From NCBI GenBank assembly GCA_002104905.1, contig MCFE01000013.1:62001-126000 (forward strand): DNA of 64,000 nucleotides, read 5' to 3'. Shown here one piece after another: positions 15,025 to 26,732 of this stretch. A program made the position numbers and the translations under genes. A model generated the notes under the pieces. That model had not been told where the DNA came from, searched no databases, and worked only from the letters and a program-made list of their open reading frames with translations. This DNA comes from Basidiobolus meristosporus CBS 931.73 (taxonomy: Eukaryota; Basidiobolomycota; Basidiobolomycetes; Basidiobolales; Basidiobolaceae). The first letter of the stretch is position 1. The number at the start of each line of letters is the position of its first letter.

Positions 15025-18000
15025 TTAGTACTCGGAATCAATTAGTAAATCCCTATCTAGTAACTTATAGCACGAGATGCAGTTGAACAACCATGTACTA
15101 GTGCACAATTGAAAATCTTTAAGCCACGCGTTTGCCCGCTCATTGACTGGATACTTGGCATCACATATGATGACAGGTTTGCTAGTATCAATCTCCCTAT
15201 CTTGGGTATTTGCGGTAGCATATTTTTGTGAAGGCTTCCTTGAAAGCAGTCTGGCCCCGCCGAGGGTAATTAACTTTTGCAAGTCAGCTTTGCTGGGTAC
15301 CTTGAAGTCACCATGTAGGTAAAATTTGCAGTTACTAAACAAACGCGGTAGCTATATAAATTTGGCAAACAATCTGGTTATTATAAAGCAGAGAATACTC
15401 AAGATCAAGCGGGCTTCTAACCTGTTTCTTGGAGTTGCGTCGGCCTTGCTTTGGCCCAAAGGTGATTCCCATCACGGTATCTCCGGTGATTTCATAGTTG
15501 TGCTCATTTAGCCATTCGTTAGCAGTGATACTATCAATGATCCCTAATGACAGTTGTTAATAATACTGCTCTCCTGTATCAGTAGTTGAGGCATTAGTTA
15601 CAGTTGTGGTTGACAAGCCATTTCCCCACTAAAACTCCACACAGGTATTTAAACGTCCTAGGGCATATGTAATTTTCATCAGTCATCGTGACAACGTGGG
15701 TGACATTTTCGTCGAATCCATGCCCATCATCAATGGTTAATTTTAATTCAGACTGGGGCAACAGATCTAGGCTGCGTTGGAGTTCTTGCTACAAAATGCT
15801 TGGTTAACATTATATTTTGTGTCTGAATATTACGACGATTCTTTTACCCATTGTAGATCCTTTAGTCCAGTTGTCAATACATGGACAAGATAGTGCTTTC
15901 CACGGCTTGGGACTATCTGATTCTCGAAACTCAGCCGTTTTTTTAAAGCTGATTTTGGCACTGAGCCATTCACCGTGGGATTCATAATATTTGCAAGCTG
16001 GTTTGAGCCACTGTCACCAGACATGATTGGTGACGGTACCATCGTCTTTAGCGTTGCCATAGGCAGGCGTCTTTTAAGGCACATAGTGCATTTCTTGGCT
16101 CTTGGTGTGTTAAGATAAGTGCAATGCGAACAACTCCATCGATTACTACTTGTTAAAGTGTTGATGTGACCGTGCTATACTCAAGGTTGTATTAGTTTTT
16201 ATCATAGCAACCTATTTTCTCTGCAATATTACCTCTGAGCTTGGATGATTCCTGGATACACTTGGCGTCACACACGCTTCATTGCTCACTGTTGTATTTG
16301 ATTTTCTTCGCTTCCTTGGTAAAGATTCAATCTCCTGCATAATTTCCCCGTCAGTAAGTTTTAAAGCAGAAATATCGGTGTAAACACGGTCGACCTCTTT
16401 TTGTTTTTCAGAAGACACTGCGTCTTGCTTGGTTGTACCGTTCTGCTGAGCTTTATCATTACCCCGCTTTAAGCTGTTTTCCCGCGAGGAATCCTATAAA
16501 TAATATGAAGGCAACTGTGAGAAAAAACTGAATAAAAATTAACAACCGGTCTTCCTGACATGATAGGAAGTAGCTATTCTCTTGGGAGGGGATTCAATCT
16601 CAATCACAATTTTTTTGGTTTGCAGTTGAGTCGAAGGCTTGGTAACAATGGTACTGCTCCCAATACTACACTATGGTAAGGGTATTAAACTAAGTGGCAA
16701 TATATAAAACCAGCACCGAGCATCTAGCTAGTCCTTAATTATCTCCTCACCTGTTCAGTTGAATTTCCAGATACACCAGTTTTTGAGAGCTTACGAGTTC
16801 GATTTTTGGGTGTGACTTTTGGCTCTTGTTTTCCTATGATGATTATGAAGTTGTAGATCTATTTCAGTTATAATAATGGAATGTTACCATACCAAGAAGG
16901 TCTGAGGTTTTTGCGGATTCGATGGCAGGAAGTGTTGTTGTGGACTGATTTTTGTCATCCAGAGTCGAGTCTGTGTGGCTGTGTTGAGGGTCAACGTTCT
17001 CTTTGTTATCACTTGGTTCGATAGTGTTGAAGTTCTTGATGGTTTTATCGCTGATATTGCTTGGGCGCCTCTTTTTGCGTTGATATTTTACTTTGACAGA
17101 TGGGGAGTTAAGGAGTTCCATTGCGCTTTTGGAAATATTGAACGACTCGTCGTGCGGATTTTCATTAAAAGTGTAGATAGAGGCTGTCTCATCCGTGCGT
17201 TTCTTAGATAATGGCGTCTTGGATTTCGACCTCAAAGTATCGCCAGTAAATTGCAGAGGTTTGACGTTGTTGTTTTTTTGTTCAGAAAACTCAACATTTG
17301 ATACACTAGTCGCTTCAAGATCACAATCGTTAGGTCCAATATGTCGTTCAAGGAAAACGGCTCCTCTCATTTCCTTTTCTGTCTCAGTAGTCGCGAGCGG
17401 ATTCAAGTTCACAGTTTTCTGAATCTGGAGCAGTGGTGAGTTTTCTTCAGTATTAGTATCGTTTCCATTCCCTTGCGCCAGGTGATTCTCAGTAAGGCCT
17501 ATTTTGTAGAATATTTAGCGAAAGTAGTGCTAAATTATTCACAAATTGACTCACCATCGAATGCTTCTTTAGACACGTTGGCAAACAATAGCTGCGATTT
17601 GGATTCATTCGTAGAAGTACAAACGTCTACCATCGAGGCATTGGTTTAGGATGCTATTATCGAGTTTCAACAACGTTCGTGTAATACCTTCTGGCAACGT
17701 GTCATTCATTTCAGTGGGATTGGTAAGTACCAATTGTTTGATTCTTTTGAGGCAAGCGACAAGAGTGTCTTGGGAAGGATTTCTCTTTAAATTGCCAACT
17801 CTAGCAGGTAATTTACACTTTGGGCAGCGGCATTCTCGGCCTAGCTTTGGGTATATGCAATTTCTAAGCGATTGCAAGGTAAGGAAATAATACGCTGGTG
17901 GAGCTTCAGAAAGAATTTACATTACTTGCAAAAGTGATGTCCACATTCAGTCGAAGTAAACGTCTCAGTCAAAAGATTACAACTGAGAAACGGTAAGAAA

Positions 18001-18150
18001 AAAGTTAGGAACGAAGAGCAACTAAGCTGTCTGGAAATTGCAATTCGGGGCACACCAGGAGCCTCATTCAAATCATAAAACTATAGAGTACCATATTTTA
18101 CACTGAAGCAAGTTCTCTAGTCTCTCCACAGCTATATCGAATCGGCTCAT
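15025..18150 (-). CDS. BRCA1/BARD1-like RING and tandem-BRCT protein
   Basis: Predicted ubiquitin-ligase partner in DNA double-strand-break repair. The start MSRFDIAVERLENLLQ leads into a RING finger assembled across introns: CKIC, ECGHHFCKNC, then CRCPKCKLPA, followed by the BRCA1/BARD1-style tail VGNLKRNPSQDTLVACLKRI. The middle (about 17400-15850) is a low-complexity, Ser/Thr/Lys-rich region with a basic KRKKRRPSN-like patch; no ankyrin repeats were seen. The C-terminus has two BRCT repeats: the first includes ENVTHVVTMTDEN and LVGKWLVNHN, the second begins LPRLFSNCKFYLHGDFK and continues LITLGGARLLSRKP, close in pattern to human BARD1. Eight or more introns. The stop is at 15025. RING followed by BRCT2 without ankyrins fits BRCA1 by architecture but BARD1 by the second BRCT, so I leave the symbol blank. 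Exon limits in the middle region are approximate. Confidence 0.78.
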
Positions 18151-18802
18151 TCGGTACGAACGATTGCTCTATCTATGTTTATCGAATGGTGAAAGGAAAA
18201 GCGATACCTGGTTGATATATGCTTGGTTTGATTCACAAAAATTGATAGTGACTACGCTAATGAACCAAGAAAATTATATCAACAAATTTACTAAGTAAAC
18301 GTCACAACTACTATATATCAGAGAAAATCCGAGAGGATAAACAAAACAAATAAGCATTCAAACATATACCAACCGGTGAGAGATTAGTCTGTTTTGTCTT
18401 TAGTAAAGAGAATGGGATGGTCCCAAGCAGGTCGAGGAATGAACGAAAAATAAATGTATATATACCTTTATTGGCTCGACTCATGATATTATCTACGTAC
18501 GTTCCAGTGCACAAATGGAAGACCCATTACCGCAGTCGACCGCGGTTTTTAATGTATTGCATGAATTCGATTTAAGGGTGGCTCATACCAAGATAGGATC
18601 ACCACAACAAGTGCCCTATCGAGTAGTTCATGCTTAGCATCTGCTCTAGATAACCATAAATAATAGGAAAGAAAATCAAAAGAAACACATTTTTGGGTCT
18701 GTATCTTTATGGCGATATGGTGGCATTACAAAGATTGTTTGTGGTAGAGTGGTAAGAAGAGATGACATTCTTCTATCATCATACATCAACATTTGCTCAT
18801 GT
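18151..18802. other. Intergenic
   Basis: About 650 bases between the RING-BRCT gene start and the SDF2-like gene stop, both on the minus strand. It presumably holds the promoter of the former. A short open frame at 18311-18514 has no support. No RNA gene or repeat recognised. Confidence 0.45.
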
Positions 18803-19749
18803 CTAATTATCAGCTGCATTACGATCGGCGAAATAGATACCTTCCTACCAAGCATGACAAACGATTAAGCTTTTGAAAAATCAATGTCTGTATAAATGAA
18901 CCGACTTACCAATGCTTTCCAAGCTGTACTCTTACTCTTCTGTGATAGCGCATGAACTTCAAGTTGTCCATAAATTACGTGCTGGTGGTAGGTGTAACGC
19001 TTATCAGTTGAAAGATATTTTCCTGTATCAACATGATGCAAGTGTATATCGTGATTACGGATCCAAGAACTGTCTTGTGTGTTAGAACAGAGAACTTTCC
19101 AATGATCACCTGAAAACAATACTCAGTATGGTAGAAAGTATTAAACACAACAATATAGGTTTTTACCGCTATCTTCTCCTTGATAGGCACTGATCTCCTG
19201 GTAATTTGACATTGGAGCATCATGTAAATGGCTGTGAAGATGTGTTTTGGTATTCATATGTTGTAAGCGAACTACGGAGTTACACTCGATAGGTTGGCTG
19301 CGGATATGAAATAAATTACAAAGCTGAAAAGTACACTGGTTATTGATCATACTAACCCACGAGGGCAGTTTTCACCTAAAGCTCCCTTGACTATCCAAAA
19401 ACTATTTGTATCGTCGGCAGTAGGTAAGGCGGTGACAGATTGTTGTCGACTTCCGGAGCCTAGAGCGGATGTATCAGTGATCTACTCCAGGCGTATATCC
19501 TCAGGTATACGTACCATATGGAATCTCGTGTGAATGAAGTCTATATCCTGTCTCGCTGTGGCTCAATTTCAGGGCACTGCCACAAGTAACCTTTTCGAAA
19601 TCTGTAAAGAGGTTTACCCCTATTCTATCAAGCTGAAAATATTACACCATACCTTCGTCAATCTCGTACGATATTGCTCCATGGACAAGATGTTCACTTA
19701 ACAAAAAGCAGGTGAATGCGAGGGTAACAAGCCTGGGCCACTTGAGCAT
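18803..19749 (-). CDS. SDF2-like secreted/ER protein with MIR domains
   Basis: Relative of stromal cell-derived factor 2, an ER luminal MIR-domain protein involved in protein folding and O-mannosylation quality control. The first exon encodes a signal peptide (MLKWPRLVTLAFTCFLLSEH, then LVHG). MIR repeats follow across several exons: CGSALKLSHSETGYRLHSH, SVVRLQHMNTKTHLHSH, then DIHLHHVDTGKYLSTDKR, with FWIVKGALGENCPRG and DHWKVLC between them. The last short exon reads EGIYFADRNAADN and stops at 18803. About 210-220 residues, as in the family. The C-terminus lacks HDEL or KDEL, so ER retention is not shown by the sequence. The same blade pattern occurs in protein O-mannosyltransferases, but no membrane segments of those enzymes are present. 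Confidence 0.86.
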
Positions 19750-20102
19750 TTTCAAAATAACTATGATAGAGTGAAGTCTCTAGAGCTTGCTTACAACAGA
19801 CAAGTGCCATGAGATTATTTAGAGTATATTATCTACCAATAAACCGCTACCAACTGGTCATTGAATCGAATCTTAGTGAGTTGGTGTATAAGCGGTGCGA
19901 TTAGTCTAAATCCCAAATCAGCATTTGATTGATACGCTTTTATGTTGGTGCGGTCCATGTGGCCATTGACATTGTATCCGGCAGTGCACAAAATATCGGG
20001 ATCTATTAGATGAATTTTTTTCTACAGACAAGACTTGGACACATTATCTGCTTACTATTCGCGACAGCCACCTCACCGTTGCTTAGTTGAAACTTTGTAA
20101 CA
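19750..20102. promoter_or_regulatory. Divergent promoter between SDF2-like gene and PIG-M
   Basis: About 350 bases between two divergent start codons, so it must serve both ER-related genes. No clear TATA box or repeat was picked out. Confidence 0.4.
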
Positions 20103-21548
20103 ATGATACATATCAACTTCACAAAGATTTGTGGAGTGGCCATCGTTTTACGTTTGGTATTGCTCATATATGGCGAATGGCAAGATGCAAATATGACAGT
20201 TAAATACACAGATATTGATTATTTGGTTTTTACTGATGCTTCTCGTTTTGTGACCGAAGGAAAAAGCCCATACGAGAGAGCTACATATAGATACACGCCA
20301 TTACTTGCCGTTATGTTGATGCCAAACATCTACTTGCACAAGGCGTTCGGTAAATGTTTGTTTGTTCTGGCCGATATAGTTGTAGGAATTCTGATTGCGA
20401 AAATTCTTCAACGTCGTGGTCTAAATCCAACGAAAATCAACTTCTATACGAGTTTGTGGCTTCTCAACCCGGTGGTTGCTAATATATCGACTCGTGGAAA
20501 CGCTGAATCATTGATAGGTGCTTTGATCCTGGGCTTCTTATATTGCTTGTTAACCAAGCGCTTATACCTGGGTTCGATACTTTTCGGGTTGTCCGTTCAC
20601 TTCAAAATGTACCCTATCATATACGCACTGCCCGGTTTAATGCTATTAGATGACAACTTCGATACAAAGAAAGGGAAAAGACGAGCCGTATTAAAGGAGA
20701 ATCAGAGTTGGCTAGGAAAGGCAGTTGATTTCGTTAACAAAAAGAGGATCATTTTTGGACTATTAAGCGGTGGAGTGTTCCTATTGTTGAATGGAGTGAT
20801 GTATTACTTGTAAAGTTGCTCTCCAAGCACTTCGCACTTGGTTGCCGTTCTAAAGGGATATTTATTCTGTAGGTACGGGTTTGAATTTCTATACGAGACC
20901 TATCTCTATCATGTCACACGGAAGGATCATCGCCACAATTTCTCCGTTTGGTTCTACCATATCTACCTGAACTTCTCCTCACCAGAAAGCAGATTTTTGG
21001 GGCTGGCGACATCTATTCCGCAACTAGGAATCACTTTCTTGTTGGGATTGCTTTTCGGCAAAGATATCTTCTTCAGCTGCTTTGCCCAGACATTTGCTTT
21101 TGTAATGTACAATAGAGTGTGTACCTCTCAGGTGAGCATAGCATAGACATTAAGGAGGTTTTCACCCGCAATCAACTAACTCGAGGCATTAGTACTTCAT
21201 GTGGTATATCTGCCTGTTTCCACTAATACTTCCTTCCACTACTCTCAACTTCAGGTGGAAGGGAGTGCTCATGATCCTAGCATGGGTGGGCAGCCAGGTA
21301 AGTCAGCTAGCCATTATCAATGCAGCATGGATCAGATCTAATCAATCGGTGTGGCTTAGGGATTCTGGTTGAACTTTGGGTACCAACTCGAGTTCCTTGG
21401 ACAGAATGTATTCTATCAATTGTGGGTTTCTGGAATCTTGTTCTTCATGGCAAATACATGGATCCTGGTGGAATTTGTTCAGAACCATTGCTACGAGCCA
21501 GTTTTCAATGCTGGTAAGGTTAGAAGGGTTTGGGCAAGCACTAAATAG
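20103..21548 (+). CDS. PIGM: GPI mannosyltransferase 1 (PIG-M)
   Basis: Adds the first mannose to the GPI anchor precursor in the ER lumen, using dolichol-phosphate mannose; a GT-C fold membrane enzyme. Four exons: 20103-20809, 20873-21131, 21193-21297 and 21360-21548, all joined in frame. The luminal D-x-D motif is in KYTDIDYLVFTDASRFV, followed by SPYERATYRYTPLLA, the family signature. Multiple hydrophobic segments follow, with LNPVVANISTRGNAES, LSVHFKMYPIIYALP and NRVCTSQYFMWYICLFP typical of PIG-M/Gpi14. The end reads KVRRVWASTK then a stop at 21548. About 415 residues, matching the family. The N-terminal hydrophobic stretch after MIHINFTKICG is the first membrane segment. Introns are 60-62 bases. 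The divergent SDF2-like neighbour also works in the secretory pathway, but no functional link is implied. Confidence 0.94.
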
Positions 21549-21864
21549 CCAGCACTAAATACACTTGATCCTCATGACCAATGTTTCAATAAACTGAATC
21601 CATCTACTAGTGTCGATATCCAGTTCTGATTGGTGTTTAGGAATTAGGCTGCAATGATTACAGAATATGTACAACCACATACTGAACAAATACAAATGCC
21701 TTCGTGGAGGCTGAAATTAATTTAACGTAAAACCGGTCTGCAACGGCTTTTGTTCGAGGAAAACATGACTCTGTAGACGATATTGGAAGCTCCCCTATTT
21801 GCACTTCCCAACCCTTCACAGGAGCTAATAACCATCTTAACCTCACAAGCAAAAACTTCTTATC
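21549..21864. promoter_or_regulatory. Intergenic, kinase upstream region
   Basis: About 315 bases between PIG-M and the kinase. It should contain the PIG-M 3' end and the kinase promoter. No distinct motif identified. Confidence 0.4.
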
Positions 21865-24156
21865 ATGGTCACTACAGTGAGCCGGACGGACCCCGAGCAG
21901 ATATACACAATACTGGAAAAGCGGGGTAGTGGCTCCTTTGGAACAGTGTATAAAGCCATCCATAATACAACAAAACAGCTTGTCGCCATTAAGAAAATTG
22001 ATCTAGAGGCTGCGGAAGATGATATATCTGACATTCAACAAGAGATAGCTTTGCTTTCTCAGTGCGATTCAGACTTTATAACTCGATATTACGACTCGTA
22101 TGTCAAGGGATTCAAACTGTGGATTGGTAAGATATGTCTCTTTCAGTGTAAACGAATATTGACTCCTCTTGAACACGTCTAGTCATGGAATATATGTCAG
22201 GGGGATCTTGTTTAGACCTAGTAAGTAGCTCCTACACTAACCTTAGCTCACATGCACTCTAGCGGAGATTGATGTATTTTGACTAGTTAAAGCCAGGACC
22301 TTTCCCTGAGCAGATGATTGCTGTGATATTAAGGGAGTTGCTGTTGGGGTTGGATTATTTACACGCCGAAGGAAAAATCCATCGTGACATCAAGTGTATG
22401 GCTTTGGTTGGGTTGTGGAGTGCTGATATTCATTGCGGGAAATCTAATTGGACTTTTGGGGCTAGGTGCCAACATCTTACTATCCGGGGAAGGAAACGTG
22501 AAGCTAGGTAGTTGTTAAAGCAAAAAGATTGAGTCAATACTTAATAACCTGATTGCTCTGTAGCTGACTTCGGGGTTGCTGCACAGCTAGCACACCAAAA
22601 GAGCAAGCGGCGCACCTTTGTGGGAACACCGGTAAACTTTGCTCGTTCGTAGAGTTTGGTGCAATGAAGTTATATAACATATACAATTTAGTTCTGGATG
22701 GCACCAGAAGTGATACAGCAGACTGGATACGACTCGAAGGTACTTGCTGTAGAATTCATTAAACGTAGCGGAATCTGATAGCCCTGCAGGCGGATATCTG
22801 GTCATTAGGGATCACTGCCATTGAAATGGCTCATGGTCAACCTCCCTATGCTGACTATAATCCGATGAGAGTGCTTTTTCTTATTCCAAAAAGCAACCCA
22901 CCTGTACTCGATGGCAAGTTTTCTACCGAGTTTAAGGATTTCGTTTCTTTGTGTTTGACCAAGAATCAGAACGCGGTAATTGCTCCCCACCACTCACTGC
23001 CAAATCTGTTATTAATTTTCATCCGTGATAGCGACCTTCTGCCAAAGAGCTGCTGAAGCATCCTTTTATCAAGAATTCCAAGAGAGGAGTTGGTTGTCTT
23101 CAAGAATTAATAGAACAGTATGAGCAGTGGAGAATTGCCGAGGACGAGGGTGATCCATACGCCGAGAGTTGGAGAACACCGTAAATACTCTAACGTTCGT
23201 AGACTCTCTCCTCAAGTTATATTCAATATGATTGCCATAGCGTTGTGGAAACCGAAGAAAACTATTATATGTCCTGGGATTTCGATACGGTTAAGATGAC
23301 TCACAAGACGATAAAGGAACTCGCCCCTGGTAAAAGAGTAAGTGCCTTCGCATTAATTCTCAGCCAGGAATACACGACTGAATCGATTGCTAGACCTCGA
23401 TCATTTCTGAAGCCACTATTTCGCTTGCGGAGATCAAAAGGTTCTATGACATGGAAGGCACCTTGGAAGAAACGTAATGTAGCTTTATTTTTAGGGGAAT
23501 TTTTTGGTTTGGTCCTCACCCTCATACAAAATCCAAAACATTCTAGTTCACAAACAATGAAGCATACCAACATACTCTTCCCTGGTGATACTTTTGAAGA
23601 AAATGGGATGAATATAACAAGCGAAAGTAGTAATCCGCTTGCCGATAATGTTCTCGTCCCGACTATATTAAAGGTAACAAGGCTGTTAAGATTTGTGTAA
23701 ATTGAACAAGCTTCTTTAACCTCCTCTGACAGATTAAAGAAAAGCATCCTGAGGCGGTTGATGCGCTGCATATCGTTTCTCTGGGAATAGAAAAGTTGAG
23801 AAAATCGGTACCCGGCGTGGTGGATGAATTTGTTACGGAACTCTGGGATAATTTGAAAAGGTATTTATTGGTGACAGAGCGTATTGCTGGTTAAAGAGAG
23901 ATAGGAAGTTTACCTCGCTTTGGTGTGTTCCAGAAATCCTGAACTCTACTCAGAAATTAGCCAAAGCGGGACATGGAAATTCTCTACGAAAAAGCGGAAA
24001 AACCTTACCACAGCTCATTTCGAGATGCCCGAGGTTTCTAGTTCAATACTTGTGGGACATCAAGGGCAAACTGAATTTCGAGAGGTAAAACAGGCCGCCC
24101 CTACTGATAATAAGGGCGCTCGGTTCGATTTCTTTGGTTGGAAATGGGGTTGGTAA
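21865..24156 (+). CDS. GCK-III family STE20-like protein kinase (Nak1/Kic1/MST3 type)
   Basis: Serine/threonine kinase of germinal centre kinase group III, which controls polarity and morphogenesis (Nak1/Kic1 in yeasts, MST3/MST4/YSK1 in animals). The catalytic domain is complete after splicing: glycine loop [13 protein letters not shown] lysine in [41 protein letters not shown] (split by an intron), [10 protein letters not shown], activation loop [20 protein letters not shown], and [20 protein letters not shown]. It then has [15 protein letters not shown]-like helices and an acidic [11 protein letters not shown] stretch. The C-terminal tail (about 23240-24156) includes the fungal-style MSWDFDTVK motif and ends [10 protein letters not shown]. 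About nine introns, some near 30-50 bases. The Mst/Hippo group is less likely because no SARAH domain is visible. Confidence 0.9.
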
Positions 24157-24548
24157 AGTTTGAAATTTGGAGCTGGAATCTCCGCTCACACATTTACCCC
24201 TCGATACTTCAGTGCTCCACGAGTATAGCTGAACCTTAATAAGTTGGTAGCTACTATTCTTCACGCGTTAACTATAGGGTCCTTCGCTGTTTCTTACGCT
24301 TATCGTATATCTACTCTAATTACTCCATTTAAATTAAGCTAGTAAAGCAAGTTGGTCTATCAAGACTGTAAAAGTGTCACCAATCGTCATTGCAGTGAAT
24401 AGTTTCATATTAGCTTATTGATGATAGGGTTAGGATATGTATTTCTATCCATTAGTATATTCTCATAGATCAAGATTCCCAAAGGGCAAAGCCACAATCT
24501 TCTCATATTTATGGTCATCCACAGTCTCGTTTATCTAGAGTATCTGCT
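24157..24548. other. Intergenic
   Basis: About 390 bases between the kinase stop and the PEX14 start, same orientation. Nothing recognisable apart from the expected terminator and promoter function. Confidence 0.4.
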
Positions 24549-25343
24549 ATGACTAAAGGGTTAAGAGAGAATGTACTTAAGAGTGCAATCCATTTTTTGC
24601 GCATCCCTGAAGTTAGAAACAGTTCATTAGCAAAGAAGATAGCTTTTCTAGAGTTTAAAGGGTTGACCAAAACCGAAATCCACGAGGCTCTGAGGTTGGC
24701 TTCGTCAGATAAAGAATCTGGTGACCTGCTCCTTACCCCCTACACTTCTGAAGCGAGCATATGGAAGCGGTGCTTGGCCGCTGCTGCTGCTGTCAGTGGT
24801 GTCAGCTGTGGTTTGTATTATCTATTGAAGGTATAGTAGCTATGTAGGAACGTTCTTTCGAAGCAAAAGCTAAGTTTTTGGTGTTCTAGGAGTCTTCGCC
24901 TAAAATTACGCGCAACGAGGGTCTGGAGGCCGAAACAGAATATACAAGAGAGTATCAGACAGCCTCAAGCTCAACTGCTAACGATTAAACAGGATGCCAT
25001 GGATATGGTACAATGCATCCAAACACAAAAAGATGAAGTAAATACCAAGGTGGCCCACATGAGTGAATTATTAGGACATTTGAAAACACGGGATCACGAA
25101 CGTCATCAAGAGCTACTGTTGCTGCGCGAAGAGCTCCACAAAATCAAATATTTTATACCGAAGGTCAGTTGAAAGCTTGCCATAGCTCAAGAATGTCAAT
25201 CAACTGAATATGTCTTCAAGATACTTGAAAATCAGAAGGAATCACAGAACACTATGCTGACCGAATTACAAGACGAACTTAAATCCCTAAAAGAAATTCT
25301 GCTCACTGGAAAAACTAAGCGACTGAGTAAATCAGATCAATAA
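24549..25343 (+). CDS. PEX14: Peroxisomal import docking protein, peroxin 14-like
   Basis: Membrane docking factor for the PEX5/PEX7 import receptors at the peroxisome. The N-terminal PEX14 domain is clear: LRENVLKSAIHFLRIPEVRN, LAKKIAFLEFKGLTKTEI and HEALRLASSDKESG, the three-helix domain that binds WxxxF motifs. A hydrophobic segment (CLAAAAAVSGVSCGLYYLL) follows at about residues 75-94, as in PEX14. Downstream exons encode coiled coil (QTQKDEVNTKVAHMSELLGH; LENQKESQNTMLTELQDEL) and end TKRLSKSDQ with TAA at 25341-25343. The exon near 24890-24960 has an uncertain 3' boundary: the obvious GTATCAG donor with CTAAC branch and AAACAG acceptor does not keep the coiled-coil frame as I read it. 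About 225 residues, shorter than yeast PEX14, which has a long C-terminal tail. The next gene encodes a PTS1 cargo. Confidence 0.78.
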
Positions 25344-25657
25344 AGTGGATATAAATATCTACCTTCACATACAACATGCATCAAATAAAGCATACTGAGA
25401 GCACATGCATGTGAAAGCAACCGTCGCACGTGATATCACCAAGTTGTTTTCTTCAGGTCATATGAAGCTCGCTTACGTTGTTTATTTGCACTCGATTGGA
25501 TCTTACCAACCCCGCGTGACGGCATTTTACTTTAAGATTCTTCACGTGAAAACATTGCAGTTCAGGGATGAAGGGGAGAAGTAAATCAGTGTATAAGTAC
25601 GAGGCAAGTTGAACCGTCCAAGTTCACTTCATCTTCTCACAACACATATCTACACCA
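25344..25657. promoter_or_regulatory. Intergenic between the two peroxisomal genes
   Basis: About 315 bases with a possible TATA-like GTATAAGT near 25590, some 65 bases before the SCP2 start. Otherwise featureless. Confidence 0.35.
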
Positions 25658-26531
25658 ATGACTGTCAACATCCCAGGATTCAAGAGCTCCGTCGTCTTCG
25701 AGCAACTCAAGAACAGTATCGAGAGCCAAGATGAGGCCAAAAAACAAGCTACTATCAAAAAGGTTTGTTCGTAATCCCCTCCCCCGATGCCTAACTTCGT
25801 CACTAACAAATCTTGCCTCCTAGACTAATGGCATCTATCAATTCGATATTAAAAACGCTGAGGGTAAAGAACAGACATGGCATATGGACCTCAAGAAGCA
25901 GGGTACCGTAAATACTGGAAAGCCAAGTGGAAAGCCCGATGTCCACTTGACCCTTAGCGATGACGTGTTTGCTGACTTGGCTTCTGGTAAGCTCGATGCT
26001 ACCAAGGCCTATATGCAAGGAAAGCTCAAGTTCAAGGGCTCCATGATGCTTGCAACCAAGTTGGACAGCGTCCTCAAGGATGCCAAAAACTCTCAGGCCA
26101 CCGCGGCAGCACCTGCTCCCAGCAACCAGACACCAACCGGTTCAGTTGTTGTAGACGGATTCCAAGCATCCAATGTCTTTAAGCAGATTGAGGCAGGAAT
26201 GAAGGCCTCCTCACCCCAACAGCGCAAAGACAATGTTCAAAAGGTTAAAGGCGTGTTCCAGATCGATATTAAGAATGCTGAAGGCAAGCAGCAATCCTGG
26301 ACCTTGGACATGAAGAACGGTGAAGGCAGCCTTTCGTTGGGAGCCATCAAGCCACCAAAGAAGGCTGATGTTGTGATCACTGTGAACGACCAGGATTTTG
26401 TTGACATGAGTTCCGGCAAGTTAAACGGCCAAAAGGCCTTCATGCAGGGAAAATTAAAATTCAAGGGTTCGATGATGTTGGCTACCAAGCTTGACACTGT
26501 CCTCAAGGGCTTCCAAAAATCGAAACTATAA
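25658..26531 (+). CDS. Tandem SCP2 sterol/lipid-transfer protein with peroxisomal PTS1 (SKL)
   Basis: Peroxisomal non-specific lipid-transfer protein. Exon 1 (MTVNIPGFKSSVVFEQLKNS) splices near 25762 to an exon starting TNGIYQFDIKNAEGKEQTW at about 25825. Two complete SCP2 domains follow one another: each has the F-x-IKNAEGK-x-x-W strand, a D-V-x-x-T-x-x-D-x-F-x-D-x-x-SGKL stretch and the MQGKLKFKGSMMLATKLD block. An Ala/Pro/Gln linker (about 26100-26150) joins them. The protein ends GFQKSKL, a canonical type 1 peroxisomal targeting signal. About 270 residues, roughly twice a single-domain fungal SCP2, so an internal duplication is the simplest reading. It sits directly downstream of PEX14, whose docking complex would import it. 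Confidence 0.93.
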
Positions 26532-26732
26532 AGCCACCATATGAAAGCACTATATGAAATAAAATCATCATGTAAAATAAAAGCCACTTACGTTGAGGAT
26601 GGAACATTCCGATGTTTGATTGATGGAGGATCTTTGTTCAAGACCCGGGATCAACCGTTTTTTTTTATCCAGCACTACTATTACATTGCTCAAGGATGCC
26701 TACTAGTGTTTCTTCACGTTAACTTTTCGAAC

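Noticed and set aside
26541-26732. 64-residue N-terminal extension of ribulose-phosphate epimerase
   Set aside because: The family starts at MPSAKIAPSL; the upstream residues lack homology and a targeting pattern and probably correspond to the leader.
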